A DNA stretch of 64,000 nucleotides from Sphaerisporangium krabiense. Lineage in GTDB: Bacteria; Actinomycetota; Actinomycetes; Streptosporangiales; Streptosporangiaceae. The notes beneath the pieces were generated by a model that worked only from the letters and a program-made list of their open reading frames with translations, had not been told where the DNA came from and ran no database searches. A program made the translations under genes and the position numbers. Shown here piece after piece: positions 24,311 to 32,869 of this stretch; position 1 is the first letter of the stretch, and each line of letters starts with the position of its first letter. The stretch is taken from the NCBI RefSeq assembly GCF_014200435.1, contig NZ_JACHBR010000002.1, positions 486,501 through 550,500 on the forward strand, given 5' to 3'.

Positions 24311-24355
24311 CGGTTGTGGCCGGCCCCTGTGTCCCGCCGGGGCCGGCCACAACCG
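24311..24355. terminator. Bidirectional hairpin terminator
   Basis: A perfect 17-bp inverted repeat (arms 24311-24327 and 24339-24355; CGGTTGTGGCCGGCCCC and its complement) with an 11-base loop, between the convergent PEBP and thioesterase genes. Confidence 0.85.
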
Positions 24356-24366
24356 GTGACGGCCGG

Positions 24367-24780
24367 TCAGGTGACCAGGACCGCGGCCGCCTCGCGCGTC
24401 TCGTCGGTGAACGGCGTGGGGCGCAGGGTGGCGGGGTCGAGGTTGACGTTCACCCGGCGGCCTTCGGCGTGCACCGTCTCGCCGTCGGGTGACAGGACGC
24501 GGAAGCCGTACACGCCGCTGGTGGTGCCCATGTGCTCGATCCAGAACTGGACCAGCGGCTCGCCCACGCCCATGATCGGCACGTGGTAGGTGATCTGGAA
24601 CTCGCGGACCGCGAGGAAGACGTCCTTGAACCGGGAGCGGGCGGGGTCGAAGTGCCAGCCGAGCTCGGCCCAGAAGGCGCTGATCGCCCGCTCCACCAGT
24701 ACGCCGTAGCGGGCGTTGTGCAGCAGGCCCATGGCGTCGAGGTCGTCGAAGTGGACCTGGACGGGACGGGTGTGGGACAC
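24367..24780 (-). CDS. Hotdog-fold acyl-CoA thioesterase (4HBT family)
   Basis: A 137-aa 4-hydroxybenzoyl-CoA-thioesterase-type protein. The catalytic-site block is VQVHFDDLDAMGLLHNARYGVLVERA at residues 7-32, with the Asp of DDLDAMG in the usual place, followed by the central helix. Such enzymes hydrolyse acyl-CoAs of various length. It is co-transcribed with the preceding TetR gene: only two bases separate the TetR stop from GTG 24780, and GGAGG lies seven bases upstream of that start. Confidence 0.88.
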   Translation of the reverse strand: MSHTRPVQVHFDDLDAMGLLHNARYGVLVERAISAFWAELGWHFDPARSRFKDVFLAVREFQITYHVPIMGVGEPLVQFWIEHMGTTSGVYGFRVLSPDGETVHAEGRRVNVNLDPATLRPTPFTDETREAAAVLVT

Positions 24781-24782
24781 GG

Positions 24783-25406
24783 TCAGTCCTCCGGGAGGAT
24801 CGAGGGGTCGGTGGCGAGCGCGCGCAGCCGGTCCAGGACCGCCGTGCGGGCGCGGCGGTAGGCGGCGTCGCCGGAGCGCATGCGGGCGTGGGTGACGGTG
24901 GCCTCGCCCAGCGCCTCGATCTCGTAGGCGAGCTGGGCGGGGTCGGCGGTGAGCTCGCCGAGGTCCACGGCGTCCTTGACCCGGCGTTCCAGGTAGCCGA
25001 GCCAGTCGCCCATGGCGGCGGCGACCGCGTCCCTGACGGGGCCGGGACGGTCGTCGAACTCGACCTGGGCGACGAAGAAGAAGCAGCCGCCGGGCAGCAC
25101 GCCGTCGGAGTAGAAGGCGAGACGGGACTCGTGGAGGGCGAACAGCCGCCGCAGGCCCTTGGGGGCGGTGGCGGTGGGCGCGATCACGCGCTCCTCCCAC
25201 AGGCGGCGGGCCCAGGCGACGCAGTCGAGCTGGAGCTGCTCCTTGTCGCGCCAGTGGGCGAAGAACCCCGACTTGCTGACCCCGGCGGCCTCGGCCAGGC
25301 GCGCGAGCGTGAGCCCGCCGAGGCCGTCCACGGACGCCAGCGCCACGGCCCGTTCCAGGATCGCCTCACGGCTGCGCTGGCCGCGCAACCTTCGTCCATC
25401 GTGCAT
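24783..25406 (-). CDS. TetR/AcrR-family transcriptional regulator
   Basis: A 207-aa TetR-type repressor. HTH residues about 12-55 include REAILERAVALASVDGLGGL, TLARLAEAAGVSKSGFFAHW. The C-terminal domain resembles the TetR_C_33/YxaF-like group with a VLPGGCFFFVAQVEFDDRPGPVRD segment. A near-palindromic operator lies 23 bp upstream of the ATG, and an acyl-CoA thioesterase follows directly in the same transcript, suggesting autoregulation in response to an acyl-CoA or lipid ligand. Confidence 0.9.
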   Translation of the reverse strand: MHDGRRLRGQRSREAILERAVALASVDGLGGLTLARLAEAAGVSKSGFFAHWRDKEQLQLDCVAWARRLWEERVIAPTATAPKGLRRLFALHESRLAFYSDGVLPGGCFFFVAQVEFDDRPGPVRDAVAAAMGDWLGYLERRVKDAVDLGELTADPAQLAYEIEALGEATVTHARMRSGDAAYRRARTAVLDRLRALATDPSILPED

Positions 25407-25428
25407 GAGGGCACGCTAGCACAAAAAG

Positions 25429-25442
25429 AACGATCGGTCGTT
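25429..25442. promoter_or_regulatory. Candidate TetR operator
   Basis: AACGATCGGTCGTT, with perfect five-base outer arms (AACGA/TCGTT), lies 23 bp upstream of the TetR-thioesterase operon in an AT-richer promoter patch. The sequence type is common for TetR autoregulation. Confidence 0.6.
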
Positions 25443-25731
25443 TAGTTTTCTGGCCGGCGGCATCTGGTCGCCCGGCATCCTCCGTCGGCGGCTTCCGGCC
25501 GGCCTGGGCGACGGACGGCCCTCTGTCGAGGTGCCGGGGGAGGCCCGTGGGGTGGCGGGCGTGCCGTGTCCGTCGCTTCCGTGGTTCGACGTCGTGAAAG
25601 ATGGTGAGCGGGGGATTTAATGCTCGACGCCGGAATTGCGGCTCTGTGTGCCGTTGAGGGGCGGAAGCTGGATTTGGACGGGGATCGCGGTGGTCGTTGT
25701 TCTTGCGCGGTGATAAGTGGGTGAATTCGGG
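25443..25731. other. Intergenic stretch without recognised gene
   Basis: About 290 bp upstream of the TetR operon. No open frame with recognisable motifs or a good ribosome site. Probably promoter and spacer. Confidence 0.4.
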
Positions 25732-25944
25732 TTATCGGGGCTTCGGCAGGGAATCCAAGCCGCGCTGGCAGACGGCCCACCGAATGTCCTCGCTCAAGGC
25801 GTTGGACAGCAGGACGCTGGCCACGATCGGGTCGTGACAGGGCGGGGTTCCGTGCTGGCTGCACCCGCCCTCGTAGGCCGTCGTGCCCTCCCGGTACCAC
25901 TCGCGCGGCTGGGGTTCGAGTATTGACGTGATGGTTGACTTCAT
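25732..25944 (-). CDS. Hypothetical 70-aa protein
   Basis: A short frame from ATG 25944 giving 70 residues, with three cysteines (CSQHGTPPC spacing, then one in WAVCQRG) and the motif ASVLLSNALSEDIRWAVC. No family is recognised. The ribosome site is poor (AGG 12 bases upstream). Composition is protein-like rather than shadow-like, and an extension to 25980 adds residues with shadow character. Confidence 0.4.
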   Translation of the reverse strand: MKSTITSILEPQPREWYREGTTAYEGGCSQHGTPPCHDPIVASVLLSNALSEDIRWAVCQRGLDSLPKPR

Positions 25945-26123
25945 GGGGGGAAGCCTAAGAAACCCGGTCATTGTTCGCAACGGTCGTGCTTGTCCTCCCC
26001 GTGCCGTCCGTTTTCCCTATCGGTACTTCCGCGTCGCGTCACGCCGAGGCCGGACGGGTATTCCACGGGCGCGGTGCCGCTCATGGGGCACGAGAAATCT
26101 CTGATGTGCAGGAATCAAGGGAT

Positions 26124-26738
26124 ATGGGGGACCGGGTGATTCCTCGGGGGCAAGGGCTTCTCGCAGGTACATGGCTCGTGGCGCTCGCGCTCGCCGGAGC
26201 GGCCGTGGTGCTGTCCGCCCCGGCGCACGCCGAGGCGGCGGACGTCCACCGGCAGGGGGCGTCGCAGGACACGGGCCACGCCGCGCCGGCCGTCCCGCTC
26301 CAGCCCGCGGGCGACGACGAGGACGAGGTCGTCAGCACGAAGAAGAGCTGCGCGAAGTGCCCGCCCGGACCTCCTGGCCCGCCCGGACCGCGGGGCGTCT
26401 CCGACGGGATCGACTCCGCGGTGGCCACGCCGGCCGGCCTCACCGCGCCGACGCCCCTCATCTATGTCGCGGTGGCCCAGCCCAACGGCGTCGTGCTGGT
26501 CCGGGACCAGACCTCGCTGGGCCCGGCCAACCCGCCCTGGCACGACCTGTCCACGGTGACGAACTATCCGTCCGGCGTCACCGACGTCACGCTGGCCGCC
26601 GACCCGCACGGCGACGTCCTGAGCGTCGCGGTGCGCACCCGGACCGGATCGGTGCGCCGGAGCAACTGCGCGCTGTCGGTGAACGTGACCTGGCCCGCCA
26701 ACTGCACGGCCTTCATCGACATCACCCCGCCGCTGTAG
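26124..26738 (+). CDS. Secreted protein with short collagen-like segment
   Basis: A 204-aa protein: an N-terminal signal peptide or anchor (GTWLVALALAGAAVVLSAPAHA, cleavage probably at AHA-EAA near residue 37), an acidic spacer (GDDEDEVVSTKK), a CAKC pair, a short Gly-X-Y run (GPPGPPGPRG) and a roughly 105-residue C-terminal domain. The triplet run is far too short for a stable collagen helix and may be a hinge. ATG 26124 is chosen for the CAAGG just upstream and the signal peptide. No family recognised for the C-terminal domain. Confidence 0.6.
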   Translation: MGDRVIPRGQGLLAGTWLVALALAGAAVVLSAPAHAEAADVHRQGASQDTGHAAPAVPLQPAGDDEDEVVSTKKSCAKCPPGPPGPPGPRGVSDGIDSAVATPAGLTAPTPLIYVAVAQPNGVVLVRDQTSLGPANPPWHDLSTVTNYPSGVTDVTLAADPHGDVLSVAVRTRTGSVRRSNCALSVNVTWPANCTAFIDITPPL

Positions 26739-26764
26739 ACCGCACCGCACGCCGCAGGGGTGAG

Positions 26765-26792
26765 GGCGCGCGCCGCCGCCGCGGCGCGCGCC
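26765..26792. terminator. Bidirectional hairpin terminator
   Basis: Perfect ten-bp arms (GGCGCGCGCC) around an eight-base loop between the convergent collagen-like and SepF-like genes. Confidence 0.7.
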
Positions 26793-26798
26793 GTTCCT

Positions 26799-27116
26799 CT
26801 AGCTCAGCGCCCCGTCGATGACGACACCCGGCGGCACCAGCAGGAAGACCTTGTGGGCGACGCGGTCCATGTCGCCCCGCAGGCCGAGGACGAGTCCGGC
26901 GGCGAAGTCCACCAGGGGCTTGGCGTCGGCATCGGTCAGGCCGGTCAGGTCCATGATCACCGGGAGCCCCTCCCGGTAGTAGTGCCCCACGAACAGGGCC
27001 TCGTTGTAGTCCCGGGGGTGCAGCGTCTTGATCATGGAAGGGTTCGGCCGCGGTGTCAGGGGGTCCGCTGGGGACGTGCGCGCGTCGGCGTCGCTGAAGC
27101 TCCGGGGGTCTGCCAC
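26799..27116 (-). CDS. SepF-like protein (short paralogue)
   Basis: A 105-aa protein whose residues 28-105 match the SepF core: TLHPRDYNEALFVGHYYREG, PVIMDLTGLTDADAKPLVDFAAGLVLGL and VAHKVFLLVPPGV. SepF links FtsZ to the membrane in Gram-positives and actinobacteria. The canonical protein has an N-terminal amphipathic helix and a long linker, which are replaced here by a short polar segment. It is isolated from ftsZ and the division cluster, so it is one of the extra SepF-like proteins common in actinomycetes, with unknown role. Confidence 0.85.
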   Translation of the reverse strand: MADPRSFSDADARTSPADPLTPRPNPSMIKTLHPRDYNEALFVGHYYREGLPVIMDLTGLTDADAKPLVDFAAGLVLGLRGDMDRVAHKVFLLVPPGVVIDGALS

Positions 27117-27233
27117 GCCGCCGACGTTAACACCCGCCCTCCTCGTTCGGCGGGCAGCGCGCCGTGCTTGGGGGGATTCGCCCCGCTTATCCGGCCGCGG
27201 CGCCGTGCCGGTCGAGCCGCGGCCGGGGTACGG

Positions 27234-28247
27234 TCAGCGGGCGTCCCACTCGCTCAGGACGCGGGCCTCCTTCTCCGGCGCGATGCCGTGCCGCCGCCAG
27301 CTCGGCAGCCGTTCCTCCAGGGCGGCCACGTCACGGTCCTTCAGCCAGTCCCACGTGTCCCGGACGGTCTCGCGCACCGGACGGCACCGCAGCCCCGCCG
27401 CCTCGGCCCTGGCCGTCGCGACGCTCCACGCGCCGGCGTCGCTCTCGCCGGCGGGGATCCACAGCGGCAGCTCGGTCCACGGCTCCACCTCGCGCGCGTG
27501 CAGGAAGTCGTCGTCCACCCAGACGAACTCGGCGTCGGACCCGGTCGCCTCCGCGCAGTCGGCCAGCCAGCGGCCGAACGTGGTGTTGCCCGCGGGCCCG
27601 GTGAGCAGGAACCGCCCCTCGGTGCCCTTGGCGGCCTGGTCGACCGTGAACGTCGCGATGTCGCGGGCGTCGATGAGCTGCATCTCCTGGCCGGGATCGC
27701 CCGGCGCCAGCACCCGGCCTCCCCGGGCGATCCGGCGCAGCCACGCCGGCAGCCGCCCGACGTTCTCCCACGGCCCGAGGATCAGCCCCGGCTGGAGGAT
27801 CAGCGCGCCGCCGTCGAAGAAGGTCTCCACCGCGCGCTCGCAGCCGGCCTTCAGGACGCTGTAGTCGCCGTCCTCGGGACCGGCCTCCGGGTCGCACTCC
27901 CACAGCGGGGCGGTCTCGTCGACGCGCTCGGCCGGCCACGTCGAGATGGCCGAGACGGTGGACACGAACGCGTACAGCGGGGCATGACCGGACAGGGCGC
28001 GTGCGGAGGAGGCCACCACCCGCGGCGTGAAGCCGCACACGTCGACGATCGCGTCCCACGTGCGGCCCTCGGCCAGCGCGCGCAGGTCGTCCGGATTCTC
28101 CCGGTCGCCGCGCACGGCCGTCACCCCGGGCAGGTCCTCGCCGGACCTGCCCCTGTTGAACGTGGTCACCTCGTGGCCCTGCCGCAGGGCCTCCTCTACG
28201 ATGGACCGGCCGAGGAACACCGACCCACCGATCACCAGAAGTCTCAT
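27234..28247 (-). CDS. NAD-dependent epimerase/dehydratase-type SDR
   Basis: A 337-aa atypical short-chain dehydrogenase. The N-terminal Rossmann motif is VIGGSVFLGRSIVEEAL and residues around 112-135 include VSTVSAISTW; a YSVLKAGCE segment (about 156-164) supplies the Tyr-x-x-x-Lys active site. Similar proteins are annotated as epimerases or isoflavone-reductase-like proteins; the substrate is unknown. It begins with ATG 28247. It lies downstream of the SulP gene in the same direction with an 89-bp gap. Confidence 0.85.
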   Translation of the reverse strand: MRLLVIGGSVFLGRSIVEEALRQGHEVTTFNRGRSGEDLPGVTAVRGDRENPDDLRALAEGRTWDAIVDVCGFTPRVVASSARALSGHAPLYAFVSTVSAISTWPAERVDETAPLWECDPEAGPEDGDYSVLKAGCERAVETFFDGGALILQPGLILGPWENVGRLPAWLRRIARGGRVLAPGDPGQEMQLIDARDIATFTVDQAAKGTEGRFLLTGPAGNTTFGRWLADCAEATGSDAEFVWVDDDFLHAREVEPWTELPLWIPAGESDAGAWSVATARAEAAGLRCRPVRETVRDTWDWLKDRDVAALEERLPSWRRHGIAPEKEARVLSEWDAR

Positions 28248-28336
28248 GCGACCACTGTGGTGCAGATCACCCGCGATGGCCGAGACGTTTCACAGTGAGC
28301 GAATCCGCCCACAGCGGATCACCCGGCCGCCGCGGG

Positions 28337-30592
28337 TCAGCGCGAGCCGGCCGACACGGGCGTGAAGCCCTCGCGGTCCAGGACGTGGACCCGCGCCGCG
28401 CCGATGTCGAAGTACAGCCCGACCAGCTTGAGCCGTCCCTCGGCCTCCAGAAGCGCGATCTCCGGATAGGTGCGCAGGTTGTCGAGCTGCTGGGCGACGT
28501 TCACCCGGCACAGCCGGTCGAGCGGCCCGTCCTCCCCGTCGCCCGGGTCGGACAGGATGTAGCGGGCCAGCGTGTGGTCGCCGTGCCGCAGCCAGCGCTC
28601 CAGCCCGTGCAGGCCGGAGATCTTCTCCCCGGCGCTCAGCAGGGCCGCCATCGCGCCGCACCCCGAATGCCCGCACACCGTGATCGTCTGGACGTTCAGC
28701 GCGGTCGTGGCGTACTCGATCGCCCCGGCCACCGAATCGTCCGCGAGAGCCGAACCGTGCCGGGGCACGAGGTTGCCGATGTTGCGCACCGTGAACAGGT
28801 CGCCCGGGCCGCTCGCGGTGATCAGGTTCGGCACCACCCGGGAGTCGGCGCAGGTGATGAACAGGTGCGACGGGTCCTGGGTGCGGGCCATGCGGGTGAG
28901 GAACGGCCGGACCAGGGGAGCGGTGCGGCGCTGGAAGTCCACCGCGCCCGCCAGCAGGTCGGGCACCGCGCCCGACTCCTGGCGCGGCGGGATCCACGCG
29001 CCGGAGTGCCGGACCGGGATGGCCGACAGCGGACCGCCCCTGCGGTACGCGCGGGGCAGCCACCAGCGCTCGGGAGCCTTCGGCGGCGACTTCGCGGGCG
29101 AGGCCCGCGTGCCCTTGGCCGCCGAGGTGTACCACTCGTCGTGCATCTCGTCGATCGTGACCGTGCCGCCCGTGCGCTCGTGCTCGAGGCGCCAGCCGTG
29201 CAGGGCCTCGAACGCGGCGTTGTCCATGAAGTCGACGTTCAGGTCCAGGTGGACGCCGGCGCCCGCGGGGACGCCCCGCAGGCCCTCGGTCAGGCGCGGC
29301 ACGCCCACGAAGGTCAGCGAACCGGTCACCACGACGTGCCACCGGTCGTCCGGCTCCAGCGCCACGTGCACCCACACCTTGGTCAGGCGGCGCAGCGCGA
29401 ACAGCGCGGCGAGGCCGAGGCCGAGCAGCACCCCCTCCGCCAGGCCGACCAGGATGACCGCGCCCATGGTCAGCACGTAGATCGGCAGCTCGCCGTGCCC
29501 GTGCAGCCCGCGCATCGTGCCCAGGTTCACCATGCGGACGCCGATGAACACCAGCAGCGCGGCCAGCGCCTCCAAGGGGATGAGCGTGACCATCCAGCCC
29601 AGGCCCACCGCGAACACCAGCACCCACACCCCGTGCAGGATCGCCGACCACCGGCTGCGCGCCCCCGCCCGGATGTTGGTGGTGGTGCGGACGATGACGC
29701 CCGCGACGGGCAGGCCGCCGAGCGCGCCCGACACCAGGTTGGCCACGCCCTGGCCGGTGAGCTCGCGGTCCAGGTCCGCGCGCGGGCCCTCGTGCAGGCG
29801 GTCGGCCGCCACCGAGCACAATAGCGACTCGACCCCGGCCAGCAACGCCACCAGCAGCACCGCGCCCGCGATGCCGTGCCAGTCGCCCGCCGGCCACACG
29901 GGGGAGGCCCACTCGCTGAAGCCCTTGGACAGGTCGGCGCGCGCCACGTCCCAGCCGAACGCCGCCGCGGTCAGCGCCGCGCACGCCAGCGCGGCCAGCG
30001 GCGCGGGCACCACGTTCACCCGGGGCAGGCGCGGCCACAGCAGCAGCACCGCGATGGTCAGCACGCCCACCGCGACCGCGTGGCTGTGGTTGTCGATGAT
30101 CTGGTTCGGCAGCTCGATGAGGTTCTCGACCGCAGAGTTCTGCGGACGGCCGCCGAGCACCACGTGCAACTGGGAGAGGGCGATCACGACGCCGACCCCG
30201 GCCAGCATGCCGTGCACCACGGCGGGCGAGACGGCCAGCGCCGTCCGCGCCACCTTGAAGGCGCCGAGCACGATCTGCAGCACGCCCGCCATCAACGTGA
30301 TCATGCAGGTGGCGCGCCAGCCGTACGTGCGCACCAGCTCCGCCACCACCAGCGCGAGCCCGGCCGCGGGCCCGCTCACCTGCACGACCGAACCGCCGAG
30401 CGCCCCCGCCACCAGCCCGCCCACGACGGCGGCGACCAGGCCCGCGATCAGCGGCGCCCCCGAGGACACCGCGATGCCCAGCGAGAGCGGCACCGCGACG
30501 AGGAAGACCACCAGAGAGGCGGGAAGATCGTGCCGGAGCACGGAGGTGAGACGCTCGGTCGTCGTACGGCTACTTTGCGTGTCCCCGGTCAT
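28337..30592 (-). CDS. SulP anion transporter fused to beta-carbonic anhydrase
   Basis: A 751-aa fusion. Residues 1-400 form the SulP membrane domain with about 10-12 helices (for example DLPASLVVFLVAVPLSLGIA and VSGPAAGLALVVAELV). A STAS-like stretch follows (about 415-490), then a beta-carbonic anhydrase (about 540-751) with the zinc and catalytic residues in FITCADSRVVPN and TVCGHSGCGAM. Fusions of this kind are thought to channel bicarbonate made by the anhydrase to or from the transporter. The CA zinc residues are all present, so it should be active. It starts at ATG 30592. Confidence 0.93.
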   Translation of the reverse strand: MTGDTQSSRTTTERLTSVLRHDLPASLVVFLVAVPLSLGIAVSSGAPLIAGLVAAVVGGLVAGALGGSVVQVSGPAAGLALVVAELVRTYGWRATCMITLMAGVLQIVLGAFKVARTALAVSPAVVHGMLAGVGVVIALSQLHVVLGGRPQNSAVENLIELPNQIIDNHSHAVAVGVLTIAVLLLWPRLPRVNVVPAPLAALACAALTAAAFGWDVARADLSKGFSEWASPVWPAGDWHGIAGAVLLVALLAGVESLLCSVAADRLHEGPRADLDRELTGQGVANLVSGALGGLPVAGVIVRTTTNIRAGARSRWSAILHGVWVLVFAVGLGWMVTLIPLEALAALLVFIGVRMVNLGTMRGLHGHGELPIYVLTMGAVILVGLAEGVLLGLGLAALFALRRLTKVWVHVALEPDDRWHVVVTGSLTFVGVPRLTEGLRGVPAGAGVHLDLNVDFMDNAAFEALHGWRLEHERTGGTVTIDEMHDEWYTSAAKGTRASPAKSPPKAPERWWLPRAYRRGGPLSAIPVRHSGAWIPPRQESGAVPDLLAGAVDFQRRTAPLVRPFLTRMARTQDPSHLFITCADSRVVPNLITASGPGDLFTVRNIGNLVPRHGSALADDSVAGAIEYATTALNVQTITVCGHSGCGAMAALLSAGEKISGLHGLERWLRHGDHTLARYILSDPGDGEDGPLDRLCRVNVAQQLDNLRTYPEIALLEAEGRLKLVGLYFDIGAARVHVLDREGFTPVSAGSR

Positions 30593-30673
30593 GAGGCGAC
30601 CATACGACGCCGGGGCCGATTGATTAAGCCTTTCCCGGATGCGTTTTACAACTGACGGTGGAAATCTGGGTGA

Positions 30674-32686
30674 TCAGCGGTAATAGTCGGGATAGTCGGT
30701 CTCGGTCGGACGGCGGTGGCCGCCAGGCGACGACGACCCCTTCTGCTGCGCCGGATCCTCGCCCGGCCCGCCGTTCCCGTACAGCTCACCGTAGGAGGGC
30801 CAGCTTCCGCCGGTGTTCTGGCGCGGCTGCGACCACGCGGACGACACCGGGGAGGACGGGGTCGCGGCCGAGCCGGTGGGATACCCCGCGCCGTAGCCGC
30901 CGTAGCCCTGTCCGGAACCGGACGACGGCGGGTCCTCCCGCTTCGGCAGCTCGTGCGCCACCGTGGCGTCGTAGGCCGAGGCGTCGCGCCGGGGGGCCGG
31001 CGTGGACCCGGTCACCGCGTCGGAGTCGTCGATGGTCGCCCACCCCGGCCGCACCTCGTACGACTGGGCCGACGGTCCCGCCGGGTAGGCGGTCTCGGGC
31101 GTGTACGTCTCGTGCGCGGCGTACCTGTCCTGGCCGGGGAGCTGGTAGTCGGCGCTCTTCCACGTCTCCTTCGAGGACGACACGGCGGGCGTGCCCGCGG
31201 GCGGTGTGGCCGGTCCGTCCAGGATGTCGTAGGAGCCGGTGGCCGGGTACGCGGGCTGCGCCGGCCACGACCCGGCGGCCGCGCCGGGCGCGCCCGTGCC
31301 CAGCGGGTCGGGCGTGCGGCCGTAGGACGGGGAGGACGCGAACGGGCCGGTCTGCTCGGACCCGGCGCGCGGGGTCTCGAACGCGGGGGAACGGCCCGCG
31401 TCGCCCTGCGGACGCCGCCGGGAGTCCTCACCGGAGCGCGGCCGGGTCGCACCGCTGGGCAGCGGTCCGCTCGACAGCGGATCGCCCTGGATCGACGCCG
31501 CGGGGAACGCGCCGCCGGGCATGGGGCCGGTGGTCAGCGGGTTGCCGGACAGCGGATCCGCCAGAGGGTCGGCCGGGCGCGCGGCCTCGGGCCGGCCCTG
31601 ACGGCCCGTCCCCACGGGGCCGGTCGCCGTACGGCCGGAGTCGGCGCGGTCGGAACGGGGGGCGTCGGAACGGCCGGGGGCCGGCGTGCGGCCGGAGTCG
31701 GCGCGCGTCGCCTCCGGCCGCGCCGGGGCCGAACGGCCGGGCTCGGCGGGCCTGCCGGGGCGGCCGCTCCTGCGCGGGTCGGCGGGCCGGGCGGGCGGGG
31801 TGGTGGCGCGGGAGGCGTCGCCCGCGTCGCCGCGCCGGCGCGGCTTGGTGCGGGAGGAGTCGACGCCGAGCGGGTCGGCCGGGTCGGGACGCGAGCCACG
31901 GCCCGGACGAGGGGCGGCCTGCGGGCCGGCGAGCGCGCCCAGCACGTCGGCGGCCGACGCCGCGGGCGGGGCGGACCCGGCGGCCGGCGGCTGCGGCACG
32001 GGGGCAGGGAAGGTGACGGTGCGTTCGGAGGCGGCGCCCGACGAGGAGGAAGAGGCGGCGGCGCGCGGAGCGTCCCCCTGGCCGGCATGGCCGGCCGGCC
32101 GGGGGGGCAGCGGAGCCTGCACGGTGGCCGCGTTGGCGTCCACCTCGCCGGCGGGCTTGGCCGCGTCGCGCGCGGCGGCCGGCTTGGCGGCCGGAGGGGA
32201 GGACGGCGAGGCGAGGTCGGGGCGGCTCGCGCCCATGCGCGCCGCGATCGTGCCGCCGAACGCGCCGTCGTCGGCCCGCACCCGCGTCCAGTAGTCGTCG
32301 TCGTAGTCGTCGGAGTCGCCCCACTCGTCGACGCCGCGCCGACCGCGCGAGGCGGCCGCCTGCTTGCCGCGCGGGGCCGAGCGACCGCCGGGCCGGCCCG
32401 CGGGCCGCGCCCCGGGCTTGCCGTTGCCCGGACGCAGCCGCGCCGTGGCCCGCTCGGGTTCCTGGAAGGCGTCGAACCCCTCCGGGAAGCTCTCGAAGAA
32501 CGTCTCCTCGGCGGGGCGGCCGGGGCGTTTGGCCTTGTTGGGGTCCTCCGCCTGCTCGGCCATCTTGCGCAGCCGCTCTGGGGGCAGATTGCTCTCCCGG
32601 CGGTTCATCGACCGCATACCGAGTGCCACGACCATCAGTACGAGCAGCACGACGGCGACGAGGCCGACAATGACCGCGATAATCAT
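30674..32686 (-). CDS. Membrane-anchored, largely disordered protein
   Basis: A 670-aa protein with one N-terminal transmembrane helix (IIAVIVGLVAVVLLVLMVVA) and then about 640 residues rich in Pro, Gly, Ala, Ser, Arg and Asp with low complexity, such as repeated RADSGRT and PLSSGPLPSG units. The C terminus ends in a Tyr/Ser-rich tail (TETDYPDYYR). The membrane-proximal part MNRRESNLPPERLRKMAEQA is conserved-looking and charged. No domain is recognised. Orientation suggests a cytoplasmic tail; it could be a scaffold or a kinase substrate. It starts at ATG 32686. Confidence 0.75.
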   Translation of the reverse strand: MIIAVIVGLVAVVLLVLMVVALGMRSMNRRESNLPPERLRKMAEQAEDPNKAKRPGRPAEETFFESFPEGFDAFQEPERATARLRPGNGKPGARPAGRPGGRSAPRGKQAAASRGRRGVDEWGDSDDYDDDYWTRVRADDGAFGGTIAARMGASRPDLASPSSPPAAKPAAARDAAKPAGEVDANAATVQAPLPPRPAGHAGQGDAPRAAASSSSSGAASERTVTFPAPVPQPPAAGSAPPAASAADVLGALAGPQAAPRPGRGSRPDPADPLGVDSSRTKPRRRGDAGDASRATTPPARPADPRRSGRPGRPAEPGRSAPARPEATRADSGRTPAPGRSDAPRSDRADSGRTATGPVGTGRQGRPEAARPADPLADPLSGNPLTTGPMPGGAFPAASIQGDPLSSGPLPSGATRPRSGEDSRRRPQGDAGRSPAFETPRAGSEQTGPFASSPSYGRTPDPLGTGAPGAAAGSWPAQPAYPATGSYDILDGPATPPAGTPAVSSSKETWKSADYQLPGQDRYAAHETYTPETAYPAGPSAQSYEVRPGWATIDDSDAVTGSTPAPRRDASAYDATVAHELPKREDPPSSGSGQGYGGYGAGYPTGSAATPSSPVSSAWSQPRQNTGGSWPSYGELYGNGGPGEDPAQQKGSSSPGGHRRPTETDYPDYYR

Positions 32687-32869
32687 TGCACCACCTTCAT
32701 GGCCATGGCCTTCCAGTGGCGCTGGTGAGATCGCGCGGCCATCGACGCGACCTGCCCCCTTTGACCACCTGCGCTCAAGGATTGCACCTGATTCTGTCCG
32801 ACCACTATGACCGTTGTCACACCCTACGAGAAGATCCGGTATCGAGTATCACCTTCGGTGCGCATCGCG

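Noticed and set aside
30658-32016. Long plus-strand open frame antisense to the disordered membrane protein
   Set aside because: Arg/Pro/Gly-rich without any motif and exactly antisense to a gene with a clear transmembrane start.
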